Numbered from the stretch's first letter, positions 53,622 through 62,164 are shown. The stretch is DNA of 64,000 nt from Rhodanobacter sp. C05 (GCF_002001165.1 NZ_MUNQ01000018.1:1-64000), one strand, 5' to 3'. The notes: a model not told the origin generated them from the sequence alone. Program-made: numbers and translations.

Positions 53622-53833
53622 TGATGACCATGTAGAGGCGACGCCGGGCACTCGGCAACGATCTGGTTGAAGCCTACCTCGAAACCACGCGGATGAGGTT
53701 TGCGCAGCTTCATATTGATGTGATGCGTCGGCACGCTTGCGGAGTCAGGAGGTATGGAGCGTGCTCACCGTGGAGACACGCGCATCTGTTGTCGAATGGA
53801 TTGTCGATCGAACGTCCTGACATTACTTGTATA

Positions 53834-53852
53834 AATGAGAGTGATTATCATT
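53834..53852. promoter_or_regulatory. Probable Fur box
   Basis: AATGAGAGTGATTATCATT. The core 53836-53850 matches TGATAATNATTATCA in all but two positions of the left arm; the right arm ATTATCA is perfect. It lies about 60 bp before the PepSY-like membrane protein gene, so that gene is probably repressed by iron-bound Fur. Confidence 0.7.
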
Positions 53853-53909
53853 GGTGTTTGATGAAAACTCCGGTAAAATCCACCGGACTTCCATTGGCGT
53901 GCAGGTTTT

Positions 53910-54440
53910 ATGTCCTCGGTACACCGTTTTCTCAAGATCGCCCGCAGTGTTCACCTTTATCTCGGCGTGTTCACTGCACCGATGCTGTTGTTCTTCGCGA
54001 TCACCGGTGGTCTGCAGACTTTCAGTCTGCACGAGACCACGCGCGGCAGCAGCTACACGCCGCCCGCCTGGCTGGCCAGCATGGCGCAGTTGCACAAGAA
54101 GCAGACCACCGTGATGCCGGTACGGCGGCCGCGCCCGGCAGATGCCGGTGCGCCAGCGACGAACACCGATACGGCAGGCACCATGACACCGCTGCCGGCA
54201 ATTGCCACATCAGACGCCCGCGTAGCGGTGTCGACGGGTCCGGCAACCGATAGTGCTGGTGCTCGACCGAAGAAAAACCTGTTGCCCATGAAGATCTTCT
54301 TCGCCCTGGTATCGCTGAGCTTGTTGATCTCCACGTTGACCGGGATCTACATGTCCTATCGTTACAGCCGCAAGCCCCGGCTGGTAAGCATGATTCTGGG
54401 AGCCGGGATCCTCGTGCCACTGCTGCTTCTGCTGTTCTGA
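53910..54440 (+). CDS. PepSY-associated-like membrane protein, probably iron-regulated
   Basis: 176 aa with three hydrophobic segments (about 20-40, 130-145, 155-176). It begins MSSVHRFLKIARSVHLYLGVFTAPMLLFFAITGGLQTFSLHE, a 'RxxHxxxG...TG..l' pattern shared with PepSY-associated transmembrane proteins near siderophore receptors. The central part is a variable Ala/Thr-rich loop. ATG at 53910. The upstream Fur box supports a role in iron supply, perhaps as a reductase-like partner; its own function is not known. Confidence 0.82.
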   Translation: MSSVHRFLKIARSVHLYLGVFTAPMLLFFAITGGLQTFSLHETTRGSSYTPPAWLASMAQLHKKQTTVMPVRRPRPADAGAPATNTDTAGTMTPLPAIATSDARVAVSTGPATDSAGARPKKNLLPMKIFFALVSLSLLISTLTGIYMSYRYSRKPRLVSMILGAGILVPLLLLLF

Positions 54441-54535
54441 GTTTGAGCCACCTGTCGGTTGCAGCGGCGGCGACCATCAGCGATCGCCACCTTTTGTCGA
54501 TCGACAGGCTTGTTTCGCCAGCCTGGTGATGCGCC

Positions 54536-54961
54536 TCAGACGACGGTCAGCGTGACGTCGATGTTGTTGCGGGTGGCGTTGGAATAGGGGCACACGATGT
54601 GCGCCTTCTGCACCAACGCCTCGGCATCGGCACGAGGCAGGCCAGGGATCGAGATGCTCAGTTCGACCTCGATGCCGAAACCGGTCGGGATCGGACCGAT
54701 GCCGACCTGGCCGGTCACCTGGGTATCCGCCGGCAGCTGCAGTTTCTGCTGACCGGCCACGAATTTCATTGCGCCGAGAAAGCAGGCCGAGTAACCAGCC
54801 GCGAACAGCTGTTCCGGATTGGTGCCTTCGCTACCTGCGCCACCGAGCTCCCTGGGCGTGGTCAGCTTGATATCGAGGACGCCATCCGACGAGGTGGCGC
54901 GACCATCACGACCGCCGGTGGCGCTGGCCTTGGCACGATAAAGGACTTTTTCGATGGACAT
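54536..54961 (-). CDS. ohr: Organic hydroperoxide resistance protein Ohr
   Basis: 141 aa thiol peroxidase that reduces organic hydroperoxides. Catalytic Cys60 ([12 protein letters not shown]) and resolving Cys124 ([14 protein letters not shown]) are both in place; '[16 protein letters not shown]' is the family signature. Cytoplasmic dimer. It lies 93 bp downstream of ohrR, and the gap contains a copy of the 17-bp motif also found before ohrR, so ohr can be controlled directly. Confidence 0.96.
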   Translation of the reverse strand: MSIEKVLYRAKASATGGRDGRATSSDGVLDIKLTTPRELGGAGSEGTNPEQLFAAGYSACFLGAMKFVAGQQKLQLPADTQVTGQVGIGPIPTGFGIEVELSISIPGLPRADAEALVQKAHIVCPYSNATRNNIDVTLTVV

Positions 54962-55010
54962 GGGGTGTCTCCTTCTCGATTGGTTTGGGGTGTCGCAAAA
55001 AATAGCCGGC

Positions 55011-55027
55011 TATTAAATAGTGAGCTA
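55011..55027. promoter_or_regulatory. Putative OhrR operator, ohr promoter copy
   Basis: TATTAAATAGTGAGCTA, matching 16 of 17 bases of 55531-55547. It sits between ohrR and ohr. Binding by OhrR is inferred from position before both genes. Confidence 0.72.
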
Positions 55028-55054
55028 TGTATATGGACAAATAAGTGAACCCGA

Positions 55055-55522
55055 TCAGGGTCCGTTGGACAGTCTGGCGCGCAGACCCTCAAGCTCACCT
55101 TTCAGATGCTTCAATTCGCCTGGCGTGCATTGCGTGGCGCAGAACACCGATTCCTGCACCTTGCCGGCTTTCACCTGCAAAGCCTTGCCACGCGTGGTCA
55201 ACGAGATGACCACATGCCGCTCGTCTTCGCGTGAGCGCAACCGTGTCAGCAATCCTGAAGTTTCCAGACGCTTGAGTAGCGGCGTCAACGTAGCCGAATC
55301 CAGGAACAGTCGCGTACCGATTTCCGACACACTCAGACTTTCGTCCTCCCACAGCACCATCATCACCAGATATTGCGGGTAAGTAAGATCCAGCGGCTTG
55401 AGCAGTTTGCGATACACCTTGTTCATCGCCAGACCTGCCGAATACAGCGCGAAGCACAGCTGCACATCCAGTCTGGGAGCGCTGGCCAAAGCAACTGGAG
55501 GAGATGTGCGTGCAGATTTCAT
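55055..55522 (-). CDS. ohrR: MarR-family organic hydroperoxide sensor OhrR
   Basis: 155 aa from ATG 55522 ([10 protein letters not shown]). Redox repressor of ohr. The reactive cysteine is Cys23 in [12 protein letters not shown], and the C-terminal helix has Cys128 and Cys132 (SVFCATQC), corresponding to the Xanthomonas two-Cys OhrR (Cys22, Cys127, Cys131), shifted by one. Winged helix: '[16 protein letters not shown]', '[13 protein letters not shown]', '[13 protein letters not shown]'. An in-frame upstream start (55558) would overlap the putative operator and is unlikely. Confidence 0.95.
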   Translation of the reverse strand: MKSARTSPPVALASAPRLDVQLCFALYSAGLAMNKVYRKLLKPLDLTYPQYLVMMVLWEDESLSVSEIGTRLFLDSATLTPLLKRLETSGLLTRLRSREDERHVVISLTTRGKALQVKAGKVQESVFCATQCTPGELKHLKGELEGLRARLSNGP

Positions 55523-55530
55523 GCACAACA

Positions 55531-55547
55531 TATTAAATAGTGCGCTA
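55531..55547. promoter_or_regulatory. Putative OhrR operator, ohrR promoter copy
   Basis: TATTAAATAGTGCGCTA, lying 9 bp before the ohrR ATG on the minus strand. Paired with the copy at 55011-55027; suggests autoregulation. Confidence 0.72.
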
Positions 55548-55669
55548 CTAGATTGCAAGCTATTTTTTTACAGCCTTTGATGGCGACCGTCGGTATCGAC
55601 CTGTGAGGCATTCCATAAGCGGTGGTATGAGGTAGCGTATACGGTCATTGCCATGAGGATGCTTGCCAC

Positions 55670-56797
55670 ATGCCTGCTGCGATCCGTAAACCCTTGATGA
55701 TCGTCGGCGCCGGTCCCACCGGTCTGGCTGCCGCACTGTTTCTCAGCCGACGCGGTGTACCGGTACGTATCATCGATGCCGCCACACAACCGACGACAAC
55801 CTCGAAGGCGTTGCTGGTCAATCCGCGTTCACTTGAAATTCTCGGACAGAGCGGCGTGGCGGCAAGCATCATCGCCGAAGGCTACGAAGTGCTGGGTGTG
55901 ACGATGCACCGTGGCGGTCGTGATGTGGCATCGGTCGATCTGGGGCGTGAGCTGCGCTCGCGGCTGCCGATCGGCCTGACCCAGGCACGCACCGAAGCGC
56001 TTCTCACCGAGGCGTTGAGCGCAAAGGGCGTGCAGGTGGAGCGCGGCTTGACGCTGCAGACGCTGCAACAGGATACGGAACAGGTGACGTTGACCCTGCA
56101 GCAGGCTGACGGCAGCACGCAGACCGTGCAGGCGCCGCTGGTGTTTGGTGCGGATGGTGCGCGCAGCGCAGTGCGGCATGCGCTGGGTATCGATTTCGCA
56201 GGTAACGCGTTGCCCGAGCCGTGGCAGTTGTGGGACCTGCGATTGCGCACGTCACTGGACCGGCAGCGGGCGCATATCGGACTGGTGCCGGACGGCTTCC
56301 TGTTCCTGATGCATCTGCATGCAGGTGTGTGGCGCGTGATCGGCAATGGCGCAGACCCGCTGGCACATTTGCCGGGTGACAGCGTACCTGGTGAGGTGCT
56401 GTGGCAATCGCAGTTCCATATTGCGCACCGGTTGGCTGACAAGTTCAGCGTGGGGCGGGTGGCGTTGGGTGGCGATGCGGCGCATATCCATTCGCCGCTC
56501 GGCGCACGGGGCATGAATCTGGGTATCGAGGATGCGTGGGTATTCGCCGACTGCGCTTTCGATGCCATGGGCGGCAAACTCGAACGCATGCAGGAATATG
56601 CCGAGCTGCGCCAGCTCCTGGACGGTCAGGTGGTCCGTCGTGTGGAGGCGATCACCAGGCTCATGCGCGGCCGTCCGGCCTCACTGCGCTGGTTGCGCGA
56701 TCACTTGGCACCCCTGGTCATCAAGTTTCCGCCAGTGCGTCGGCGCTTGCTGCAAACCATGGCTGGCCTCGACCACCCGTTGAGCACACGCTGCTGA
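55670..56797 (+). CDS. FAD-dependent monooxygenase (class A, PHBH-fold)
   Basis: 375 aa. FAD motif LMIVGAGPTGLAAALFLSRRG near the N-terminus (GxGxxG), the middle 'LVFGADGARSAVRHALG' (DG motif), and GD motif RVALGGDAAHIHSPLGARGMNLGIEDA. These enzymes hydroxylate aromatic or related compounds with NAD(P)H and O2. Substrate not deducible. ATG at 55670 begins just before the FAD fold. The gene stands alone, near the ohr region but on the other strand. Confidence 0.9.
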   Translation: MPAAIRKPLMIVGAGPTGLAAALFLSRRGVPVRIIDAATQPTTTSKALLVNPRSLEILGQSGVAASIIAEGYEVLGVTMHRGGRDVASVDLGRELRSRLPIGLTQARTEALLTEALSAKGVQVERGLTLQTLQQDTEQVTLTLQQADGSTQTVQAPLVFGADGARSAVRHALGIDFAGNALPEPWQLWDLRLRTSLDRQRAHIGLVPDGFLFLMHLHAGVWRVIGNGADPLAHLPGDSVPGEVLWQSQFHIAHRLADKFSVGRVALGGDAAHIHSPLGARGMNLGIEDAWVFADCAFDAMGGKLERMQEYAELRQLLDGQVVRRVEAITRLMRGRPASLRWLRDHLAPLVIKFPPVRRRLLQTMAGLDHPLSTRC

Positions 56798-56878
56798 GTG
56801 CGGTGCAGTGACCGCTGCTGCCTTTTACTTCAGGCAGTCGATGAAGCAGACCCGATGCAGCTGTTGCGAGGTATACCC

Positions 56879-57373
56879 ATGAATCATTGCCTGCAAACCC
56901 TTTCGCGCCTTGGCGTTGCCACGCTGTTTGTATTTGCCAGCGTGAATGTCATGGCGAAGGACCAGCACACACCAGCCGAGCGCGAAGTGCTGGGAGCGGT
57001 TGATGCCTTGTTCGATGCGATGGCGAAACATGATGTTGACGCGTCGCGCAAACTGATCCTGCCCGGCGCAGGTTTCATGGCAGTGAGCCCCGAGGGCACG
57101 GCCCAGATGAAGCACGACACCGACTACCTGGATTCGCTGGCGAAGCACAAGGAAGCCTTCCGCGAGCGCATCTGGAATCCGAAGGTGCTGGTGCAGGGCG
57201 GGATCGCGCAGGTATGGGCGCCGTATGACTTTCACCTGGACGGCAAATTTTCCCACTGCGGGATCGACAGCTTCAGTCTGGTGCGCAGCGGTAAAGACTG
57301 GCAGGTGGCGAGTGTCAGCTATACCGTGCAGAAGCAAGGCTGCCCACCGAGTCCGCTGGGTGAGTTGAAGTAG
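56879..57373 (+). CDS. Secreted NTF2-like/SnoaL-like protein
   Basis: 164 aa. Signal peptide MNHCLQTLSRLGVATLFVFASVNVMA. The mature part reads as an NTF2-like cone: 'AEREVLGAVDALFDAMAKHDVDASRKLILPGAGFM', ending 'GIAQVWAPYDFHLDGKFSHCGIDSFSLVRSGKDWQVASVSYTVQ', typical of DUF4440/SnoaL-like proteins. Two cysteines in the mature part. ATG at 56879 has GAGG about 8 nt upstream. Function unknown; possibly co-transcribed with the monooxygenase gene 82 bp upstream. Confidence 0.85.
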   Translation: MNHCLQTLSRLGVATLFVFASVNVMAKDQHTPAEREVLGAVDALFDAMAKHDVDASRKLILPGAGFMAVSPEGTAQMKHDTDYLDSLAKHKEAFRERIWNPKVLVQGGIAQVWAPYDFHLDGKFSHCGIDSFSLVRSGKDWQVASVSYTVQKQGCPPSPLGELK

Positions 57374-57406
57374 CGGTCATTGTCGGATCGTCATCCCCGG
57401 ACTGAT

Positions 57407-58207
57407 TCAACCATCTTCGCCATCCTCATCTGTGCCGGCTTGCCAGTAGCCCTTGGCCTTCATCCAGTCCTTTGGCACACCTCGTTCCTGACTGAGCCAC
57501 AGGCGCATGTTGCGGGTGCGGTGCGATTCGGTGGCGATCCAGTAGAAGGTGTCGCCTGCGGGTGTGGATAGTGCCCGCAATGCCTGTTCCAGCAGATCGC
57601 TGCCGTCGCCGGTTGCACCGTCGCGCTCGAGCCAGGTGATGTTGACATCTGCGGATGAGCGCCATGATTGGCGATCATCCGCAGATGGAATTTCAGCCAG
57701 TACTTCGACCCGAGTGCCTTCGGGCATTTCTTCGAGCCGGCGGCCGATCGCGGGCAGGGCGGTTTCGTCGCCGACCAGCACATACGTATCGAAATCGTCG
57801 GCAATGAGGTTGGAGCCGCGTGGTCCGCCTGCGCCAATCCGTTGACCGGGGCTGGCCTGCACGGCCCAGTTTGAGGCAGGGCCGTCGCCGTGCAGCACGA
57901 AGTCGACGGTCAGTTCGTTGAGTGTGCTGTCGTAACGACGAGGCGTGTAGTCGCGCATTGGCGAGTATTCCGGGCCGGCCGGATAGGTTGGTCCGTTCGG
58001 ACCCATCACGGGCGTAACAATTTCACCAAGGCTGTTCGGAAAGAACAGCTTTACGTGGTCGTCGGGCGCCGCACTGGCAAAACCGCGCAAATCGGTACCG
58101 CCAAAGACGATCCGCTGCATGTGCGGAGTCAGGCGTTCGACGCGTAATACTTCCAGCGTGCGGAACACGACGGTATGGCGAATCATTCGATGGGCATGGG
58201 GTGTCAT
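57407..58207 (-). CDS. yqjH: Siderophore-interacting protein / NADPH ferric-chelate reductase (YqjH/ViuB-like)
   Basis: 266 aa. FAD-binding part: 'RRYDSTLNELTVDFVLHGDGPASNWAVQASPGQRIGAGGPRG', preceded by MRDYTPRRYD (RxYS/T-like motif RDYTPR), and an NADPH part ('YVLVGDETALPAIGRRLEEMP', 'TFYWIATESHRTRNMRLWL'), all SIP-family marks. It should reduce Fe(III) in ferric siderophores in the cytoplasm. ATG at 58207 gives MTPHAHRM; frame open 20 codons further. Last gene of the cluster with a Fur-like and a PadR-type regulator. Confidence 0.9.
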   Translation of the reverse strand: MTPHAHRMIRHTVVFRTLEVLRVERLTPHMQRIVFGGTDLRGFASAAPDDHVKLFFPNSLGEIVTPVMGPNGPTYPAGPEYSPMRDYTPRRYDSTLNELTVDFVLHGDGPASNWAVQASPGQRIGAGGPRGSNLIADDFDTYVLVGDETALPAIGRRLEEMPEGTRVEVLAEIPSADDRQSWRSSADVNITWLERDGATGDGSDLLEQALRALSTPAGDTFYWIATESHRTRNMRLWLSQERGVPKDWMKAKGYWQAGTDEDGEDG

Positions 58208-58306
58208 CAGCAGGATCTTCAGGGATGTGGATGAGGTGCCGGCACAAGCTCCACGCGATCCGTACATGGCGGAGTGCGAGCGTTGGCGAAGGAGGTAAGG
58301 CTCTTG

Positions 58307-58792
58307 TTACGCGAGCCGGTAGCCGAGGCATTCGGCAATTTCGTGCAGCGGTCCGACCGCGATCGCGATCGCTGTCAGACTGGTCGGTACGGGTGCGGCG
58401 AGCGCGTCGAGCTGTGCAGGTAATGCCTCGACGAAGCCGAGTTTTTCCAGTTCGCGCAGGAAATGTTGCACCTGAAGCATCATCATGTGGATGCTGCCCG
58501 TGACCTGTTCCGGTGTTGCGTCGTGCAGACGCCAGCGAGTTCGACCGTGTGGTTGCAGCTGGACCTCGATCAGCCCGAGTTGCTTCAACTCGCGCAGCCA
58601 TCGATAGACCGTACCGATGCTGGTGGCGGCATGATGCTCACGCGCTGCCTGCAGCAGCGTCACCGCATCGTGCGCGTGGCCGAGCTGCAGCATTGCGGCG
58701 AGGATGGCACGACGCGGTGCAGTCATCAGCATGCCGAGCGATTTGCAACGCGCCTCCCACGCCACCAATGCAGTGCCGGCTGCTTCAGTCAC
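58307..58792 (-). CDS. Fur-like winged-helix regulator lacking metal sites
   Basis: 161 aa from GTG 58792 (MTEAAGTALVAW), overlapping the PadR-type gene by 8 bp; GTG 58801 and further upstream starts are in frame. The N-terminal half has the Fur fold: 'RRAILAAMLQLGHAHDAVTLLQAAREHHAATSIGTVYRWLRELKQLGLI'. The C-terminal half is helical, with HMMMLQVQ and 'HEIAECLGYRLA', and lacks the HHHHxxC-type clusters that bind metal in Fur, Zur and PerR. It may dimerise with other proteins or sense something other than metal. Confidence 0.78.
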   Translation of the reverse strand: MTEAAGTALVAWEARCKSLGMLMTAPRRAILAAMLQLGHAHDAVTLLQAAREHHAATSIGTVYRWLRELKQLGLIEVQLQPHGRTRWRLHDATPEQVTGSIHMMMLQVQHFLRELEKLGFVEALPAQLDALAAPVPTSLTAIAIAVGPLHEIAECLGYRLA

Positions 58793-59453
58793 GGTATTCA
58801 CCGGTGGCGATGGCCGTGGCAGCGCGTTCGAGGATCTCGGCCACGCGCTGGGCCTCGGCCTTGTTCCAGTCGCTGCCACGCATCAGCAGCGCGTGCTTGA
58901 GTGCATGCATCGCCTTGCGCACGCTCATGGGGGCAGCCATTTTCGCGGCCATCCTGGCGCTGTGCTCGGTGCGTGCGGTGACCGCGTCGACCGCGTCGCG
59001 GTTCTCGTCCAGATAGGCACGGCCGGCGGCGGTGATCGCGTACAGCTTGCGGCCACCCTGCTCGTTGGTCACTTCGGCGTGGCCGAGTTCTTCGAGCATG
59101 GTCAGGGTGGGGTAGATCGCGCCGGGGCTGGGCGAATACTGCCCGTGGAACATGTCCTCGATGATGCGGATCAGTTCATAGCCGTGGCGCGGTTGCTGTT
59201 CGATCAGTGCCAGCAGCAGCAGCTTGAGGTCGCCGTGACCGAACATGCGGCCACCACCGCCACCACGACGGCCACCACCGCGCATTTCGTTCCAGTCGGC
59301 GAAGAAATCACCGCCGCCGTGGTGGCCGCCGAACGGGCCGCGCCCGGCATGGTGTTCGTGATGCCCATGGTCGCCGCGGTCTTCGCCGTGACCGAATGCG
59401 TGACCGTGATGGTGGTGATGAAAGGCGTTGAAAAAGATCTGGCGCATGCGCAT
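58785..59453 (-). CDS. yqjI: PadR-family metal-responsive regulator (YqjI-like)
   Basis: 222 aa. The N-terminal 75 residues are His/Gly-rich (FHHHHHGHAFGHGEDRGDHGHHEHHAG), as in E. coli YqjI where this region binds nickel or iron; then a PadR winged helix: 'LKLLLLALIEQQPRHGYELIRIIEDM', 'SPSPGAIYPTLTMLEELGHA', 'KLYAITAAGRAYLDENRDAV', and a helical dimerisation tail. E. coli YqjI represses yqjH, and here both are in one cluster. ATG at 59453 is preceded by GGAA; ATG 59447 is an alternative. Confidence 0.86.
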   Translation of the reverse strand: MRMRQIFFNAFHHHHHGHAFGHGEDRGDHGHHEHHAGRGPFGGHHGGGDFFADWNEMRGGGRRGGGGGRMFGHGDLKLLLLALIEQQPRHGYELIRIIEDMFHGQYSPSPGAIYPTLTMLEELGHAEVTNEQGGRKLYAITAAGRAYLDENRDAVDAVTARTEHSARMAAKMAAPMSVRKAMHALKHALLMRGSDWNKAEAQRVAEILERAATAIATGEYRD

Positions 59454-59463
59454 GACAAGTTCC

Positions 59464-59497
59464 GATATATCGTTGAGGTAACTTAAAGATATATCGT
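59464..59497. promoter_or_regulatory. Probable YqjI-type operator: two GATATATCGT direct repeats
   Basis: GATATATCGT at 59464-59473 and at 59488-59497, 24 bp apart, in an AT-rich segment starting 11 bp before the PadR-type start codon. The second copy is embedded in ACTT...AAGT flanks. Binding by the PadR protein is inference; PadR operators are usually ATGTxx-type palindromes. Confidence 0.55.
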
Positions 59498-59655
59498 AAG
59501 TGTATCTAAAGCAATACGTGACCTGACCAGGAAGGCCATGTGGAAGAACGCAGGAGAGGAGCGTGAGGCGCGAAGACCGCCAGCAATAGGCATCGCCGGT
59601 GCAAGCGGCCGCAGGCATGCTCCTGCGGCCATGACACCCGGGCAGGTTATTCCGG

Positions 59656-60426
59656 CTAGTTGTTGTCGCCGCTCAACATCGAACCCACGATGCCGCCAAG
59701 CAGGCCGCCACCTACTCCGGCCGATGCCGCCTGGCCACCGCCTCGGGGCATGTACTCGGCGATCTGGTGAGCCAGGCGCGAGATCGGCAGCGTCTGCAGC
59801 CACACCGTGCCAGGGCCGGTGAGCGCGGCCAGGAAGATGCCATCGCCGCCAAAGATCGCGTTCTTGATGCCTGGAACCGTGGTGATCTGGAATCCCACGG
59901 AAGCCTGGAACGCACCGACATGGCCAGGGTGAACCCGCAGGGTTTCACCAGGCGCCAGATTCTTCTGGATAAGCTCGCCGGAAAGCTCCAGCCATGCCGT
60001 ACCCGTACCGCCGATCTTCTGCAGCAGAAAACCGTCGCCACCGAAGATGCCGGCTCCCAACGACTGCTGGAAACCCACGCCGATGGTGACCTGCGGCGTG
60101 GCGCAGAGGAAACCGTGGCGATGCACCATGTATTCGCTGCCCGGGGTCACCGGCACCGGCACGATATGGCCGGGCACCTTGGTGGCAAACGCCACCTCGC
60201 CGGGAGACTGCACGGCACGGTATTCCGTCATGAAAAGGCTGCCGCCGGCGACAACCCGCTTGAACATGCCAAGCAGACCGCCGCCACCGCCCATCTGGGT
60301 ATGCGTGGTCATCTGTACCGAAGCCGTCATCCACGAAAGCTCGCCGCTTTCCGCAAAAACGCTCTCGCTGGGGTCAAGCTGCACTTCGAGCACGGGCATG
60401 GTCGTGCCCTGGATACGAGTCTGCAT
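59656..60426 (-). CDS. AIM24/TIGR00266-family protein
   Basis: 256 aa. Beta-solenoid-like TIGR00266 family (mitochondrial AIM24 relatives). Signature runs: 'MTTHTQMGGGGGLLGMFKR', 'GFLCATPQVTIGVGFQQSLGAGIFGGDGFLLQKI' with the hallmark IFGGDGFLLQ, and 'GIKNAIFGGDGIFLAALTGPGTVWLQTLPI'. The C-terminus is Gly-rich (GGGLLGGIVGSML). Cellular role unknown; no signal peptide. ATG 60426 begins MQTRIQGTTM. Isolated gene. Confidence 0.92.
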   Translation of the reverse strand: MQTRIQGTTMPVLEVQLDPSESVFAESGELSWMTASVQMTTHTQMGGGGGLLGMFKRVVAGGSLFMTEYRAVQSPGEVAFATKVPGHIVPVPVTPGSEYMVHRHGFLCATPQVTIGVGFQQSLGAGIFGGDGFLLQKIGGTGTAWLELSGELIQKNLAPGETLRVHPGHVGAFQASVGFQITTVPGIKNAIFGGDGIFLAALTGPGTVWLQTLPISRLAHQIAEYMPRGGGQAASAGVGGGLLGGIVGSMLSGDNN

Positions 60427-60983
60427 GGCGGATCCTCCTGGTGATGGGCGGCGCACTTGTCCGGACGTGACCTGTTCGGGCAGGCGGCGGATTCTTCGGT
60501 GAAGAATTCGTGGATATTACGCTTCCGGATGCCGGTCGGTAGCAGTGGATTCGGCAGGTGTGGTGAACCGCTGCAAGCTGACAAAAGCCTCGCTCCAATG
60601 CCTCCATAGTGGGCTTGCAACAAAGCCGCAACCGGGTTCGCTGGTGGCTGTCAGCCGAGCATGAGCCGGCGCCGTTTCCAGCGCTTGTGCTGGCCTGCAG
60701 CAAACCAGGCCGACAGCCATGATTGCCACCACTGGCCCCGGCTACGTATGCTTGCGTGGCATTCCGGGGGGGGATTCGACGAATTTTGAGGCTGCTGCGG
60801 TCAGCATGGATTGGGCTGAAGACTGCAGGCAGGCTCGGTGGCTGCGGGGGAGCAGCAGTGCATGTCGCGATTCCCCAGCAACCTCCGGGTTGATAGTTGA
60901 GTGATCTTTCAGGGTTGGACGACACTGGGTGCGCGACGCGTATCGGAACATCGGTTCGTTATGAACAGGCCACTGGGGGTTGC
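60427..60983. other. Intergenic region with weak features
   Basis: 557 bp. A 7-bp hairpin ATTCTTC-GGT-GAAGAAT is at 60491-60507, 65 bp before the AIM24-type start, possibly an operator. A G8 run lies at about 60766-60773. A 71-codon frame on the minus strand (60517-60732) begins MVAIMAVGLVCCRPAQALE, signal-peptide-like, but lacks a ribosome site and I do not call it. Confidence 0.35.
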
Positions 60984-61550
60984 ATGAAGAAGGAACGCGG
61001 TTCGATCTCGCTGCGCACGCTGGTCGGCGTTGCGACGATATGTGTGGGACTGATGGTGCTGATCGTGCGTCACGGCACGGTACAGGCGAGCACCTCGGAC
61101 CATGTCATGACGACAGCGCCAGCGGCGGATGCGGCACCAACTGTCGAACCGTCCGCTGAGCCGGTGGCCCCTGTCGCCGCAACGTCGGTGGCAGTCGACA
61201 CGCGCGCGCTTGAAGCTGCCAGGCAGGCCCGGCGTGCACATGATGCGGCACAGATCGCGCCGCTGCTCGGCCAATGGTCGGTAGCTGACACCAAGGCCAT
61301 GGCAACGCCGCCGGAACAGTTGCAGTCGCGTATCGAGGAGCTGCAGCAAATCCGCGAGCGCTTTGCCGAAGTGCCGGTGACCGAGGAGTGTGTTCTACGG
61401 GTCCAGCATGCCAACGGCAACGCGATGGATGCGCACATCACCTATTTCATCGCGGTGATGGATCACTGGCCGACTGTGCCGGAGCGTCGCGCGGCGGCCG
61501 AGCAGGCGGCCAGTGACGCCAGGGCCGCCAATGCCGGTTGCAATGCCTAG
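60984..61550 (+). CDS. Single-helix membrane/periplasmic protein of unknown function
   Basis: 188 aa. Membrane helix at about 10-28 (LRTLVGVATICVGLMVLIV), then a Pro/Ala/Val linker (PAADAAPTVEPSAEPVAPVA) and a helical domain (residues 70-188) with cysteines ECVLRV and GCNA at the C-terminus. ATG at 60984 follows GGGGGT. No family recognised. It stands alone between the AIM24-type and DUF5329 genes. Confidence 0.72.
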   Translation: MKKERGSISLRTLVGVATICVGLMVLIVRHGTVQASTSDHVMTTAPAADAAPTVEPSAEPVAPVAATSVAVDTRALEAARQARRAHDAAQIAPLLGQWSVADTKAMATPPEQLQSRIEELQQIRERFAEVPVTEECVLRVQHANGNAMDAHITYFIAVMDHWPTVPERRAAAEQAASDARAANAGCNA

Positions 61551-61686
61551 CAAACGACACTGGCGGTTTGTACTTGCTGCATTTTCGCCACCACATCGAC
61601 ATCGACCACCATGTGCCGTCCGCAGACGATGAGGTCGGTCAGCGTTGCCATGACACTCAGTGATGCGGTAACAGGCACTGGTGGAT

Positions 61687-62061
61687 TCAAGGCTTGCTGT
61701 TGTTGAATCGCGCTTCGTACTCGGCCAGTCTGCGATGCAGAAAGGTGGCCGAATCGACGCTGTGACCGTCTTGGAAGCGGATCGTGTATTTGATGCCGGA
61801 CATCGATGAACCGGTTCCACAGTAGACAATGAAGTCTTCCGCGGTCTTTATGCGGCTGCCGGAAAAACGCAGTTTCAGACGCATGTGATCGGCGGCGTGT
61901 GCCGCATCATAGGCGGTGCCGTTGCGGATAAAGGTCGCGTCCTGCAGGGTGGCCACCGAATCAATGAGGTAGGCGATTTTCTGCTGTTCGATGTTCTGCT
62001 GGCCAAATACAGGCATCGCCAGCAAGGCGAACAGCACCAGTGAAGCCATCACCCTGTTCAC
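61687..62061 (-). CDS. DUF5329-family secreted protein
   Basis: 124 aa. Signal peptide (MASLVLFALLAMPVFG), then the family motif 'KIAYLIDSVATLQDATFIRNGTAYDAAHAADHMRLKLRFSG' and 'TAEDFIVYCGTGSSMSGIKYTIRFQDG'. Starts at GTG 62061, preceded by GGAG at 7 nt, which supports it over internal ATG codons. Envelope protein, role unknown. It is just downstream of the phospholipase-D-like gene (gap about 100 bp) on the same strand. Confidence 0.85.
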   Translation of the reverse strand: MNRVMASLVLFALLAMPVFGQQNIEQQKIAYLIDSVATLQDATFIRNGTAYDAAHAADHMRLKLRFSGSRIKTAEDFIVYCGTGSSMSGIKYTIRFQDGHSVDSATFLHRRLAEYEARFNNSKP

Positions 62062-62164
62062 ACGTCCACTCCGCAGCTGGCGATATGCCGCCAGCGCTGT
62101 ATTCCGTGGCTATTGCGCGCTGCGACTGTGGGAACGCGCGTTCTTGTCGGGTAGCTGGCGCCGC

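Noticed and set aside
60517-60732. 71-codon frame with signal-peptide-like N-terminus
   Set aside because: No ribosome site, no similarity I can name, and shadow-like composition; conservation would be needed.
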